Assembly (NCBI GenBank): GCA_027491085.1
Contig: JAIXWW010000011.1
Span: forward strand, 248,001 to 312,000
Length of the DNA: 64,000 nt
Source of the DNA: Bacteroidota bacterium
GTDB taxonomy: Bacteria; Bacteroidota; Bacteroidia; UKL13-3
Direction of reading: 5' to 3'
The notes below the pieces were generated by a model, which worked only from the letters and a program-made list of their open reading frames with translations, ran no database searches and was not told where the DNA came from. Every line of letters starts with the position of its first letter. The first letter of the stretch is position 1. A program made the translations under genes and the position numbers. Positions 7,454 through 17,199 of the stretch are shown here, in pieces.

Positions 7454-7858
7454 CTAACGAACTGGCTGTTTTATGGCATTCATTTTAATTTTGATTGACT
7501 CATATAATTCCATTGTTTTAGTATCCATTTTACTTTTTACTGAATCCAAATGTTGCTCCATTGAATTGTATTTATTTAATGTTTGTAATGAATTGTTATT
7601 CCAATGGTTTGTGGTATCTAATAAATTTGAGTGTTTTTCAATAATGGTATCAATAACAACTACATCGGGCTCTGTTGGCGATTTAGGTACTTCCATAAAT
7701 AGGGTATCAACTCCTGTTAAGTACTCATTATTAGCAGCCAATATGGAGTCGGTATATGCCTTAAAAGAATTTACCTCATTAGTAATTTCATTTTTTTCGG
7801 TTCCACAAGCAAAAATTAAAGTAATAATTGCAATTGCTAAATGATTTGTATTTTTCAT
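7454..7858 (-). CDS. Small lipoprotein of unknown function
   Basis: 134 residues. The signal MKNTNHLAIAIITLIFACG ends in a lipobox with Cys18, so it is probably anchored in the envelope. The mature part is acidic to neutral, with a predicted helical C-terminus (MEQHLDSVKSKMDTKTMEL) that may form a coiled coil. No family was recognised. An open frame on the opposite strand (7473-7844) is a shadow of this gene. This frame is preferred for its signal peptide and lipobox. Confidence 0.6.
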   Translation of the reverse strand: MKNTNHLAIAIITLIFACGTEKNEITNEVNSFKAYTDSILAANNEYLTGVDTLFMEVPKSPTEPDVVVIDTIIEKHSNLLDTTNHWNNNSLQTLNKYNSMEQHLDSVKSKMDTKTMELYESIKIKMNAIKQPVR

Positions 7859-7996
7859 AGTTTGTATTTTTTAACTAATTGCAAATAAGGCAAAATAAAT
7901 TTTAGGGCAAGCAAAAAATTAGTTCCCTTTAAAATAGTTGTAAGTTATTTGAGTATTTATTTTTTTGTCCTTATTGAGATCAACACCAACCAAATA

Positions 7997-8034
7997 AAAA
8001 AGCCAAGACATATATAAATTGTCTTGGCTTTTTA
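7997..8034 (-). terminator. Terminator of the DPP III operon
   Basis: AAGCCAAGACA (8000-8010) pairs with TGTCTTGGCTT (8020-8030), with T/A runs on both sides. It follows the stop of the peptidase gene on the minus strand and could serve both strands. Confidence 0.75.
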
Positions 8035-8052
8035 ATTACTATAATAGTTTAA

Positions 8053-10128
8053 CTAGTTAACTGCTGGTAAAAAACCATACTTTTTCCCTAATTCCAATTG
8101 GTTTTTCAAGAAATTATTTGGATAAGTTACTGTTACATTTACCACTTTTCCATCTTTAATAACTGGTACCAAAGTAGGCTGAATAAAACCTTTATAAGGT
8201 GCTACGTTTAGTTTAGTAAAACGTTCCTTTACTTCTCTTAATAAATCTTGGTCAACCTTAACACCATAATCCTCCACAAGTTTAGCACCTGCCGTAAAAT
8301 CACCTTCCGATTTTATTCTTTGTATTTCTTTCAATAATTGTCCAAACAAATCACGTAACTTGTTATAATCATTTACTCTTACATAAGTTTTTCCATCGCG
8401 CTTAACAAACTCTATAACATTGTCTTTTTTACCCATTTCGTAAGCCCATTTTGCATTTAACTGGCGGTTACGCATGTGTGCCTCTTCTAAATTTTCGCCT
8501 ACATTCAAACGAGTTAATTGCGTAATTAATCCATTCATTATATATCCATCGTATTCCGCCATGCCTACTTCCAAACTTGGCATAACACCTATATCAATTA
8601 ATTTTTGATCAAGTATATAATATAACGCTACCAAATCTGCACGTGCCTCTTCCAAAGTACTTGCATAGTTTTTCAATGTTTGGTCTGGGTCACCCACACC
8701 TTTATTTATTTGTCCACTTGCATGTCCTATTACTTCATGCATATCAGTGTGCAAATCGCCAGCTAATGAACCATATAATTTAGCTCTTTCAATTTGTTTA
8801 GCATTTTCGGCAAACTCTTTTAACATTGGGCTTTTGGCTCCAACTATATTATAACTATGAACAATATTTCCTAAAGAAACCGACTTACTTCCATGTTTTT
8901 GGCGAATCCAATTAGCATTAGGTAAGTTGATACCTATTGGTGTAGATTGGGCACTAGCACCCGACTCTTGAACCACAGTAATAACTTTAGCTGTTATACC
9001 TTTTACTTCTGTTTTTTTATGGTTAGGTTCTATTGGGGAATTATCTTCAAACCATTGTGCTTCTTTGGCTATTTTTGCAATCATTTTAGTAGCTTCCATA
9101 TCTTTTATAGAAACCACACTTTCAAAACTAGCACGCTTGCCAATAGCATCATCGTACACCTCAATAAAACCATTTACCACATCAATTCTTGAATTAACAT
9201 CAGCTACCCAAGCAATATTGTATTCGTCCCATTTTTTCAAATCACCAGTTTTATAATACTCCACTAGCAACTTTAAAGCTGTTTTTTGGTTTTCATTTTC
9301 GGCAACATTAACAGCCTTTTCTAACCAATAAACAATTTTTGAAATAGCTTGACCATACATGCCCTCTACTTTCCAAACCTTTTCCACTATCTCGCCATTT
9401 ACTTTGGTCATTTTACTATTTAAACCCCATGAAATAGGCTCTTCATCATCTTTTTTCATTCTGGCCTCGTAATACTCTTCAACTTCTTTTTGAGTCACGC
9501 CTTCATAAAAATTATTTGCTGATGCTTTTACATTATCAATTCCCGAACTTAAATCAACCGTTTTATTTTCAAAATTGGGGTCAAATATTATGGGTCTTAA
9601 TTTTGATAAAAACCCTTCAACCGACAAACCATTTAATGGCAATAATTTAGCATTACTTGTATTTACTAATTCTGAAAAATATTCAAAACTAAATTCAGGA
9701 ATAAATTTTATATTAGAGTAATGATGATGAATTCCATTCGAGAAAAAAACTCGTTTTGCATAAGTTTCAAACTTTTTAAACTCTTCATTATCCCTAATTC
9801 CATTATAACTTTCAAAAATAGCTTCAATTGTTTTACGTATGGTTAGATTGTGTTTATACTTTTGATCGTAAATGATATCACGACCAGCATTTGCAGCTTC
9901 AAATAAGTAATAAGCCAACTCTTTTTGTTTAGGAGTTAGTTTGTTAAAACCTTCTATTTCGTATCTAAGTACTTGCAAATCCGCAAAATTATCACACTCT
10001 ACTTCAAATTTTTTGTCCATTTGCTTGTTTGTTTTAGGAGCAACTTTTTTCTGGTTTTTTTGTGCATAGCTGGTTAAAACCAAGCTTGAACTTGCTACTA
10101 CTGTTAAAATAAATTTATTAATTTTCAT
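8053..10128 (-). CDS. Dipeptidyl peptidase III-type zinc peptidase (family M49)
   Basis: 691 residues from the ATG at 10128. A longer frame begins with TTG at 10143, but that lies inside the upstream gene, while the ATG is preceded by AAGG. A signal peptide (MKINKFILTVVASSSLVLTSYA) places it outside the cytoplasm. The M49 zinc motif HEVIGH is at residues 464-469 and the second motif EEARAD at 493-498, matching HExxGH and EECRAE/EExRAD. Both zinc histidines and the catalytic Glu are present. The family removes dipeptides from the N-terminus of oligopeptides. It starts four bases after the stop of a T9SS-tailed protein gene, so the two are co-transcribed. Confidence 0.88.
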   Translation of the reverse strand: MKINKFILTVVASSSLVLTSYAQKNQKKVAPKTNKQMDKKFEVECDNFADLQVLRYEIEGFNKLTPKQKELAYYLFEAANAGRDIIYDQKYKHNLTIRKTIEAIFESYNGIRDNEEFKKFETYAKRVFFSNGIHHHYSNIKFIPEFSFEYFSELVNTSNAKLLPLNGLSVEGFLSKLRPIIFDPNFENKTVDLSSGIDNVKASANNFYEGVTQKEVEEYYEARMKKDDEEPISWGLNSKMTKVNGEIVEKVWKVEGMYGQAISKIVYWLEKAVNVAENENQKTALKLLVEYYKTGDLKKWDEYNIAWVADVNSRIDVVNGFIEVYDDAIGKRASFESVVSIKDMEATKMIAKIAKEAQWFEDNSPIEPNHKKTEVKGITAKVITVVQESGASAQSTPIGINLPNANWIRQKHGSKSVSLGNIVHSYNIVGAKSPMLKEFAENAKQIERAKLYGSLAGDLHTDMHEVIGHASGQINKGVGDPDQTLKNYASTLEEARADLVALYYILDQKLIDIGVMPSLEVGMAEYDGYIMNGLITQLTRLNVGENLEEAHMRNRQLNAKWAYEMGKKDNVIEFVKRDGKTYVRVNDYNKLRDLFGQLLKEIQRIKSEGDFTAGAKLVEDYGVKVDQDLLREVKERFTKLNVAPYKGFIQPTLVPVIKDGKVVNVTVTYPNNFLKNQLELGKKYGFLPAVN

Positions 10129-10132
10129 TACC

Positions 10133-10930
10133 TTAATTTTCAATAATTAATTTTTGAGTGAATGTGTTATCTGTATTTGTTCTTAATTTTATTAAATAAA
10201 TTCCATTCCTTAAATTAGAAACATCAATAAAATCATTTTCGTTAATTAAATCGTTTTTCACCAATGCCCCTTTCAAATCAAATATTTCTAATTGCGTATT
10301 GTTAGTTATTCCATTAATTTTTATTTCCCCTTTTGATGGATTTGGATAAGCTTGGAATGAGGGATTGCTACTTAAGGAAGAAACAGAAGTGGTTTCAACT
10401 TTTGCTTCGTTACCAGTGGCTAAGGGTGTATTTGCCTCGTTTTCAAAACCACATTTAATGATGTTTAATTCAGTTCCTTCTGTATTTAATTCTACTAAAA
10501 CCCAATAATACAAAGTATCAGGCGTACCTGTAAAATTCATTTTTCCACCTATATACTGCTTTCCTTTACCTTTAAAATCAGTATAACCTATTGCCTCATT
10601 ATGAATAAAAATTCCAGATGATTTCCATTTAGTTTGATTTTCAAAAGTGCTATTATTCTTTAACTTGACAGGATAATTACTACTTCCACTAATAGCGCCT
10701 GTGGCCATATAAAATGAGTTTCCATTTCCAATACGTGGGGTTACACTCATTGCTCCATTTGCTTCAAAAAAATTAAACGTTAAATCAAATGCACCATCTC
10801 CGGTTACATCTATTTGAACATTGGAATTGGTAACATTTAAAGTTTTATTCAAATCGGTAATAATAACCGAAGCAAAACCAAATTGTGCTATTGCTAATAA
10901 GCTAATAATTGTAAAAATCTTTTTTTTCAT
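10133..10930 (-). CDS. Secreted protein with T9SS type A sorting domain, unknown function
   Basis: 265 residues. It has a signal peptide MKKKIFTIISLLAIAQFGFA. Residues about 25-170 are beta-rich (DVTGDGAFDLTFNFF, then NGNSFYMATG), with a D-x-D-x-D-like calcium-type loop in VTGDGAFD, but no family is recognised. The last ~75 residues are a T9SS type A C-terminal domain: YPNPSKGEIKI, LEIFDLKGALV, ISVSNL-like, NGIYLIKL, QKLIIEN. It should therefore be exported and either released or attached to the cell surface. It is first in an operon with the M49 peptidase. Confidence 0.75.
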   Translation of the reverse strand: MKKKIFTIISLLAIAQFGFASVIITDLNKTLNVTNSNVQIDVTGDGAFDLTFNFFEANGAMSVTPRIGNGNSFYMATGAISGSSNYPVKLKNNSTFENQTKWKSSGIFIHNEAIGYTDFKGKGKQYIGGKMNFTGTPDTLYYWVLVELNTEGTELNIIKCGFENEANTPLATGNEAKVETTSVSSLSSNPSFQAYPNPSKGEIKINGITNNTQLEIFDLKGALVKNDLINENDFIDVSNLRNGIYLIKLRTNTDNTFTQKLIIEN

Positions 10931-11120
10931 TTCTTTCTATATTGTTTTTGCGAATTAAGTTTAATTATTTCATTTAACAAATGGTTCAAATCATTCTCAT
11001 AAACTCAATAATTTTAAATTATGCAACTTTATAATAATAGAAAAACCCATCATCTTTTTTTAAACTCTTCATACCAAAAATCATTCAAAAATTTACTTTT
11101 ATAAACTTATTATTGCGGGA

Positions 11121-11203
11121 ATTTACAATTAAGCTACCCTGTCAAACGATTAAAAGGCTTTTGTACTAGTAAGGCGTCAGACAGGTTAACGTAAATTGTA
11201 AAT
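11121..11203 (+). promoter_or_regulatory. Large imperfect hairpin in the leader of the ACMSD gene
   Basis: ATTTACAATT....CCTGTC (11121-11143) is the inverted counterpart of GACAGG....AATTGTAAAT (11180-11203). The two blocks of 6 and 10 bases match exactly, with a mismatched part between. The 36-base loop contains AAAAGGCTTTT, itself a palindrome. The structure ends 16 bases before the ATG at 11220, so folding could affect ribosome access. It fits no riboswitch class that I recognise. A decayed palindromic repeat is the alternative. Confidence 0.45.
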
Positions 11204-11219
11204 TTCAAATATTTACCCA

Positions 11220-12224
11220 ATGAAAATAGACGTTCACGCACATATTTTACCTGAATTTATGCCAAACCTTAAAGAAAAATATGGTTATGGCGATGATTTC
11301 ATTTATTTAGATCATTTTCAGCCAGGTAGAGCTAATATGATGAAAGCAGATGGTACCTTTTTTAGAACCATTGACGATTTGTGTTGGGATCCTAAACGTA
11401 TCATTGCCCATATGGACGAACATGGTGTTGATATAATGGCACTTTCGCCTATTCCAGTTTTATTTTATTATTGGGCTAAACCTGAACATACACACGATTG
11501 GGCTAAATATTACAATAATTATTTGGCTAAAATTCAAGATGAAAACCCAACACGCTTATTGGGCTTAGCTACTTTGCCTATGCAAAACGTTGAATTAGCC
11601 ATAGAGGAAATGTTGCGTTGCAAATACGAATTAGGTTTGGCTGGGGTTGAAATTGGTACACATATAGAACATAGAAATTTGGATGACGAATATTACCATC
11701 CATTTTTTGCAGCAGCCGAAAAAGCTGACATGCCTATTTTTGTGCATCCGTGGGATATGATGGGGCAAGATAGAATGCCTAAATATTTTTTACCATGGTT
11801 AATTGGCATGCCAGCCGAAACAAGTTTGGCTATTTGTAGTTTAATTTTTGGTGGTATTTTCGATAAATTTCCCAAAGTACGTATTTTGTTTGCTCATGGT
11901 GGAGGTTGTTTTCCGCAAACCATAGGTCGCATAAGTCATGCCTACCATGCTCGACCCGATTTATGTAATGTAAATAAAGTGGCCGACCCTAGAAATTATT
12001 TGGATAAATTTTACATTGATAGCTTAGTGCACGATGATGAAACATTTAAATTTTTGGTGAATATGTTTGGTGCCAACAAAATTGCATTAGGAAGTGATTT
12101 TCCTTTTCCACTTGGCGATTTAGAGCATGGTAAATTTATTGAAGAAATGAAAGAACTAACCCAAGAACAAAAAGAGCAGGTTTTATATAAAACAGCAAAA
12201 GAATGGTTAGGCTTAAAAGATTAA
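11220..12224 (+). CDS. 2-amino-3-carboxymuconate-6-semialdehyde decarboxylase (ACMSD)
   Basis: 334 residues, the same length as the known enzymes, with strong similarity to animal and bacterial ACMSD through the whole chain: MKIDVHAHILPE at the start, CWDP, LATLPMQ, FVHPWDMMG, WLIGMPAETSLAIC, FAHGGGCFPQTIGRISH and GSDFPFPLGDLEHG. Metal-site residues His6, His8, His176 and Asp293 are in place, with His226 in the HGGG segment. The enzyme decarboxylates aminocarboxymuconate semialdehyde to aminomuconate semialdehyde. This diverts tryptophan (kynurenine route) or 2-nitrobenzoate carbon away from quinolinate/NAD and into degradation. No other kynurenine gene is adjacent, though a cyclase-family gene lies at 25484-26230. 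Confidence 0.88.
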   Translation: MKIDVHAHILPEFMPNLKEKYGYGDDFIYLDHFQPGRANMMKADGTFFRTIDDLCWDPKRIIAHMDEHGVDIMALSPIPVLFYYWAKPEHTHDWAKYYNNYLAKIQDENPTRLLGLATLPMQNVELAIEEMLRCKYELGLAGVEIGTHIEHRNLDDEYYHPFFAAAEKADMPIFVHPWDMMGQDRMPKYFLPWLIGMPAETSLAICSLIFGGIFDKFPKVRILFAHGGGCFPQTIGRISHAYHARPDLCNVNKVADPRNYLDKFYIDSLVHDDETFKFLVNMFGANKIALGSDFPFPLGDLEHGKFIEEMKELTQEQKEQVLYKTAKEWLGLKD

Positions 12225-12338
12225 CAGATACAACCCATTGTTAAATTTTGGTTACTTATTACTAAAAACCAACATTTGGAAAAGGTAGTGGCACATAATT
12301 TGACTAAAAACTATTTAATTTACAAACAAAAAGAATAT

Positions 12339-13967
12339 ATGAAACGACTGGTTTTATTGGCAAACATTTTAATTGGAGGTTTTGCTTTAAATGCACAAAC
12401 TTTAAACGATGGTTTAAAGTCGCTTGATTTTGAAAAATTTGAACAAGCTAGAAATATTTTTAAATCAATTATCCAAAAAGAACCTGCCAATGGCGAGGCT
12501 TACTACTACTTAGGCCAAGCTTACAATAGTTTATTCAAACCTGATTCTGCATTAATTTCATATAATACGGGTATAGCAATTGCACCTAAAACTCCGCAAC
12601 TATACGCTGGATTAGGCGAGTTATTGTTAGAAGATAATAAAACTACAGAAGCGCAAGCTCAGTTTAACAAAGCAATTGCTTTATGTAAAAACAAGAAAGA
12701 TGAATTCGTAAACGCTAAAGGTTTAGTAGCCATTGGTAGTGGTATGTTAGCAGGCGAAAATAAGCTATTAGCACAAGCTTCAGCTTTGATGGAAGAAGCT
12801 TATAATATTTCGAAAGAAGATTACGATGTATTAACTACTGCTGGCGATGTCTATTTAGAAATGGCTGATGGAAGTAAAGCTGCTACTTTTTATAATCGTG
12901 CTACTGTATTAGACCCTAACAGACCAAAAGCGTTTGCTAAAATAGCCTTGATTTGGATTAGAGTAAAAAATTTACAAGTAGCTAAAGAGGCTTTAGATAC
13001 TGCATTTGCCAAAGACCCTAACTATGCAACCGCATTTAAAAACCAAGCTGAGTTTTATTCAGTTCAACGTAAATTTGCATTGGCTAAAGAATCATACAAA
13101 AACTATTTAAAAAACTCTGAGGTTAGTTCGGCAAATCAATTACGTTTTGCTTTAATTTTATTCAAAGCTAAAGAATATGCTGAGGCATTAACCAATGTAG
13201 AAGAAGCTAAAGCAAATGATAAAACCAATAATATTTATATCAATCGTTTATACGCATACTCTTGCTACGAAGCAGGTAATTTAAAAAACGATGCACCTAC
13301 TTTTCAAAAAGGTTTGACAGCAATGGAAACCCTAATGGGTAAAGTAGCAGTTGAAAAATTAACTGCCGGTGATTTTGAGTATTTAGGTAAATTACAATCT
13401 AAAACTGGTAAAGATAGTTTGGCATTGATTAACTTGAACAAAGCCTTAAGCCTTGATGCCAATAAGACTGATGTAAAAGTTGAGATTGCTAAGATTTATA
13501 ACAAACAAAAGAAATATACTGAAGCTGCTTTAACTTATGAAGAATACTTAAGCACAGCTAAAAAGGTTACCTTGATTGATAATTTTAATATTGGTAAGTA
13601 TTACAATAACGCTAAAATGTATGGTAAAGCTGATTCGGCATTTGCTAAAATAAATGTGGCTAAACCTGATTTTGCTGATGCTTGGTATCAAAGAGCTAAT
13701 GTGAATGCTTCTATGGATTCATTATTAAAAAATACTGTAGCTAAAGAATTATTTGAAAAATACATTGAAGTAGTTACAGCCGATACAGCTGCATTTAATA
13801 AACAAAAAGCAAGTTTATCAAAAAATGTAGCTTCATCGTACGATTATTTAGGTTACTATTTCTTACAAAAAGATATGAAAAACGAATGTAAAGCCATGTA
13901 TAGAAAAGCTTTAGAGTACGACCCAAGTAACAAAAATGCCATTGAAGTATTAAAGAACTTAAAGTAA
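12339..13967 (+). CDS. Exported TPR-repeat protein
   Basis: 542 residues from the ATG at 12339. An upstream TTG-initiated extension of 21 residues would precede the signal peptide MKRLVLLANILIGGFALNA and is rejected. The mature protein is almost wholly helical tetratricopeptide repeats, about ten to twelve, e.g. GEAYYYLGQAYNSLFKPDSA, PQLYAGLGELLLEDNKTTEA and DVKVEIAKIYNKQKKYTEAA. Such periplasmic TPR proteins act as scaffolds. The partner is unknown. It begins about 115 bases after the ACMSD gene and ends at a strong terminator, so the two could be co-transcribed, with no known functional link. Confidence 0.8.
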   Translation: MKRLVLLANILIGGFALNAQTLNDGLKSLDFEKFEQARNIFKSIIQKEPANGEAYYYLGQAYNSLFKPDSALISYNTGIAIAPKTPQLYAGLGELLLEDNKTTEAQAQFNKAIALCKNKKDEFVNAKGLVAIGSGMLAGENKLLAQASALMEEAYNISKEDYDVLTTAGDVYLEMADGSKAATFYNRATVLDPNRPKAFAKIALIWIRVKNLQVAKEALDTAFAKDPNYATAFKNQAEFYSVQRKFALAKESYKNYLKNSEVSSANQLRFALILFKAKEYAEALTNVEEAKANDKTNNIYINRLYAYSCYEAGNLKNDAPTFQKGLTAMETLMGKVAVEKLTAGDFEYLGKLQSKTGKDSLALINLNKALSLDANKTDVKVEIAKIYNKQKKYTEAALTYEEYLSTAKKVTLIDNFNIGKYYNNAKMYGKADSAFAKINVAKPDFADAWYQRANVNASMDSLLKNTVAKELFEKYIEVVTADTAAFNKQKASLSKNVASSYDYLGYYFLQKDMKNECKAMYRKALEYDPSNKNAIEVLKNLK

Positions 13968-13989
13968 TTTGAACTGCTTCATAAATTAG

Positions 13990-14018
13990 AAAGCTGCCCT
14001 TAAAAAGCAGCTTTTTTT
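13990..14018 (+). terminator. Rho-independent terminator after the TPR gene
   Basis: AAAGCTGC (13990-13997) pairs with GCAGCTTT (14007-14014), followed by a T-run. Confidence 0.85.
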
Positions 14019-14087
14019 ATGCAATTAATTTATTAACCAAACAATATAATATACTTCTTGTTAAGCATAGTATAAACCCTTACCATT

Positions 14088-14495
14088 ATGAATACTTTAA
14101 AGAAACTAATTACTTTAAGCTTTTTATTATTTAGTTTAAAAAACATTGCTCAAACTGATTCCACTAAAATAAATATTAAATACAATTTTTTTACAGTTTA
14201 TAATATCAAACAAGGTAATGAACCTATTAGTATAGAAGATTTTACTAGAATTGCTGGTAATAATATACAAGCAGTTAAACTTATAAAAAAAGCAAAAAAA
14301 CAAGCCGATTTTAGTTATTATGCAGGTATTTTAGCTGGCGCCACCATAGGATTTTCTATTCCATTTATTGAAGAATGGGAACAAATACTATTAACTTCTA
14401 GCTTAGTTCCGATAGGAGTAGAAAGTTATTTGGAATATAAAAGTGTACAAAACTTGAAAAAAGCTGCTGAATTAGTAAATCAAACAAAAAAGTAA
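14088..14495 (+). CDS. Small exported protein of unknown function
   Basis: 135 residues. The N-terminus MNTLKKLITLSFLLFSLKNIAQ is a signal peptide with a clear AQ-D cut region. The middle contains a possible hydrophobic, glycine-bearing segment (YYAGILAGATIGFSIPFI) that may insert in a membrane, and the end is a charged helix (LKKAAELVNQTKK). No family was recognised. It stands alone between the upstream terminator and a convergent gene. Confidence 0.6.
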   Translation: MNTLKKLITLSFLLFSLKNIAQTDSTKINIKYNFFTVYNIKQGNEPISIEDFTRIAGNNIQAVKLIKKAKKQADFSYYAGILAGATIGFSIPFIEEWEQILLTSSLVPIGVESYLEYKSVQNLKKAAELVNQTKK

Positions 14496-14625
14496 AAATG
14501 GAACAAAATGGTAAAATTTTACTTAAATCTTACCTAAATAAAGTATTGTCAAATTATTGATTTAATCTAATAAATTGATAGACTAAAACAACCAAATACT
14601 TCTTTCAACTAAATTCAAACTTACA

Positions 14626-14934
14626 TTATCTCATTTCAGCTATCTCTTTGCTTATTTTGGCATCGAGCCAAAAGGTACCAAAAGGAATAAATGATACTAA
14701 AAATGCTACCAAAGTTTTTATAAAACTCCATTTTACAACTATAAAAACTTGTAGCAACAAAACACCATAAAGCACAAATAACACACCATGTGCCCAGCCC
14801 ACGTATTTTACAGGTTCAGGTATTTGCATCATGTATTTTAAAGGCATTGCTACAAGCAGCAATACTAAAAACGAAATACCTTCAGCTATTGCAATTATTT
14901 TAAAATTTTTAAGCACTTTTATTTGGTTATTCAT
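14626..14934 (-). CDS. DUF3817 family small membrane protein
   Basis: 102 residues with three hydrophobic segments (about 14-34, 44-64 and 70-92). The pattern FKIIAIAEGISFLVLL...HGVLFVLYG...FIPFGTFWLDAKI is that of DUF3817, whose members are integral membrane proteins without established function. The GxxPFGTFWLD signature near the end is diagnostic. It starts seven bases after the stop of the LTA-synthase-like gene, so they share a transcript. Confidence 0.8.
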   Translation of the reverse strand: MNNQIKVLKNFKIIAIAEGISFLVLLLVAMPLKYMMQIPEPVKYVGWAHGVLFVLYGVLLLQVFIVVKWSFIKTLVAFLVSFIPFGTFWLDAKISKEIAEMR

Positions 14935-14941
14935 GGTGTTT

Positions 14942-16837
14942 TTATTTTACGTGAGTTTTATTGTTAATCAAATCGTTATTATATTGCTGAATAATACATT
15001 TTACAGCGCTATCCATTTTGTTTATAATGGGCAAATATTGCATATTTCTAAGTTGATTGGTTCGCATAAAACTATCCTTTTTTAAATCAAAAAAGGCCAA
15101 ACCTGCCTTACCATCAAAATGATATACATAAGGCCAAGTAATGTATTGATAGAAACCGTTTGTAAGCTGCATCGCCCAATGATTTCGCCCTAAATTTTCT
15201 CCAAAACTATAAAATGCTTTCGGATAAGAAACGTAATTTAATACCATTGGTAAAATATCAATTTGTTGGATAGTAATGTCATTAACTGCTGCTTTTACCA
15301 ATTGAATATTGGCACTATACACAAACAACGGAATTTCATATTTACCTTGAGTAGTTTGGTAATAAGGTTTTTCGTTTTCGGCTGAATGATCTGCAGTAAT
15401 GATAAAAATAGTGTTATTAAACCATGGCTCATTTTTAGCTTTTGCAAAAAATTGTTGCAAAGCATAATCAGCATATTTTATAGTTCGGTGTATAGGTAAA
15501 GTACCCTCAGTAAATTTAGCACTTAAATGTTCCGGAATACTGTAAGGATGATGAGATGAAAGTGTAAACAATGAAGCATAAAACGGCTGTTTTTTACTTG
15601 ATAATTGATTAGCAAAATACTGCAAATATGGCTCATCAAAAATGCCCCAATGTTGATCAAAATCGGTTTTATTTGGATATTCATTTAAACCAAAATACTT
15701 ACCACCTTTGGTTATTGCAGTAAAATTATCAAAGCTCATGGTTCCATTTTTTCCACCATGATAAAAACTTGTTTGATAGCCATAATCTTGCAAGTATGCA
15801 CCTAAGCTTTTTAACTGATTGCTCTGATAATAGCTGCTCATATAGTCGTTATCCATCCAAGTTGGTAAAGAGGCAACTATTGCTGGAATACCTTCAATGG
15901 AACGTTTTCCATTGGCATAAGCATGGGTAAAAACCAAACTTTGTTTCATTAATGAATCAATAAATGGTGTATAACCTTTACCTTGGTTAAAATAACCAAC
16001 ATATTCTTTACCAACACTTTCTAAAATTAAAATAACAATATTGGGTTTAACTTTTAAAGTATCTAACTGATTAACTGCCTTTTGAGGATTAAAATATTGC
16101 TTAACCGTATTGTTATCAAAATAGTTTTGAGCTGTTAAACCAACTTGTTGGGTACTCATTAAAAACTGGAAAGGCGTATTTACAATAAGCGGCACCAATT
16201 CAGCACGACTAATTCTTGCAGCATCAAAAGTGTTTATGGGTGTTAAATTTACTCCTCCCCTAGCTCCTAAAAAACAAATAGAGGCAATTACTAATAGTGC
16301 AGTAAATTCACTTAAATATTGTTTCCAACTGTAAATTATAGCGCTAAAATCAATATTCCTTGCAATCCACTTATTGAGTTTATAAAAAATATAAATAACT
16401 GATAGTAAAATAATTACAATATACCAATAATCTAACACATAATTTTGCCATACTCCCCCTAATTCATCGCGCATTTTCAACAACTCTAACCCCGAACGCT
16501 TACCAGAAAATTTGAAGTAAGCAGTGTCGATTAAATTAAGCAAAACAGCCAAGCTATTTACTATATAAAACAATGTATTAATAATACGCTGAAACCAACT
16601 ATAGCTCCTGAATTTAAAAGGCAATACCACTAACAAAATAAACAATGAATTGGTATAGATAATTGCAGAAAAATCGAACAAGAGCCCAACATAAAAAGCA
16701 TGAGCAATTTCTAAAAAACCAAATTGAAAAAAGGCTGGGTTTAAAACTAGGAAAATTAATCTGCACAAAGTATAAAGCAATAAAACCAAAAGAATTTTAC
16801 ATAGTAGAAATTTTTGAAAACGAAGCCTTTTTAACAT
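14942..16837 (-). CDS. LTA-synthase-family membrane phosphotransferase/sulfatase-fold protein
   Basis: 631 residues from the ATG at 16837. An ATG 39 bases further up is possible and would only lengthen the N-terminus. About five transmembrane helices occupy residues 1-200, followed by an extracytoplasmic alkaline-phosphatase-superfamily domain. Seen in it: NIVILILESVGKEYVG (metal-binding Glu), ANGKRSIEGIPAI (nucleophile region, Ser where LtaS has Thr), FTLSSHHPYSIP and IITADHSAEN (metal ligands). Family members move glycerol-phosphate or phosphoethanolamine onto polymers or lipids. In a Gram-negative bacterium the target is probably an envelope glycan or lipid. The substrate is not readable from sequence. 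Confidence 0.82.
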   Translation of the reverse strand: MLKRLRFQKFLLCKILLVLLLYTLCRLIFLVLNPAFFQFGFLEIAHAFYVGLLFDFSAIIYTNSLFILLVVLPFKFRSYSWFQRIINTLFYIVNSLAVLLNLIDTAYFKFSGKRSGLELLKMRDELGGVWQNYVLDYWYIVIILLSVIYIFYKLNKWIARNIDFSAIIYSWKQYLSEFTALLVIASICFLGARGGVNLTPINTFDAARISRAELVPLIVNTPFQFLMSTQQVGLTAQNYFDNNTVKQYFNPQKAVNQLDTLKVKPNIVILILESVGKEYVGYFNQGKGYTPFIDSLMKQSLVFTHAYANGKRSIEGIPAIVASLPTWMDNDYMSSYYQSNQLKSLGAYLQDYGYQTSFYHGGKNGTMSFDNFTAITKGGKYFGLNEYPNKTDFDQHWGIFDEPYLQYFANQLSSKKQPFYASLFTLSSHHPYSIPEHLSAKFTEGTLPIHRTIKYADYALQQFFAKAKNEPWFNNTIFIITADHSAENEKPYYQTTQGKYEIPLFVYSANIQLVKAAVNDITIQQIDILPMVLNYVSYPKAFYSFGENLGRNHWAMQLTNGFYQYITWPYVYHFDGKAGLAFFDLKKDSFMRTNQLRNMQYLPIINKMDSAVKCIIQQYNNDLINNKTHVK

Positions 16838-17199
16838 TATAAATATTGCAGAATTGATGTTACAATAATAAAGCATTACTACTTTAGGATGAAATTATTA
16901 TAGTCAACTAAAAACTAAAACAAATTTAAAACGAAAAACACTTTTTAGGTTTAAGTGGCAGAAATTCTATTTAAACAGCGGAAAAGCGGAAAAAATATGA
17001 ATTATTTTATTATTTAAATGGTTATTTATCTTATTTAAGCAGCTGTTTTTAGAATTCGCTAAAAAATATTAGATTGATTTACAGTAATATATGTAAATTA
17101 GTATAAAATATTTCCAAAAATAAAACCACTTATATAAAATTTACGTATGTTTGAATAAGAAATCAGTCAATAAGCAATAACATTTAAACCAAAAATATT
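16838..17199. other. Intergenic region between divergent genes
   Basis: AT-rich and without coding potential. It holds the divergent promoters of the LTA-synthase-like gene (leftwards) and the first small membrane protein (rightwards). The 10-mer TAAGTGGCAG at 16952-16961 recurs at 17604-17613, upstream of the paralogous small gene. Otherwise nothing is seen. Confidence 0.5.
17146..17153 (+). promoter_or_regulatory. Candidate -7 promoter element, first small membrane protein
   Basis: TATGTTTG fits TAnnTTTG and lies 46 bases before the ATG at 17200. No clear TTG at -33 was found. Confidence 0.35.

Noticed and set aside
7473..7844. 123-codon frame on the plus strand
   Set aside because: Antisense shadow of the minus-strand lipoprotein, which has a proper signal peptide and lipobox.
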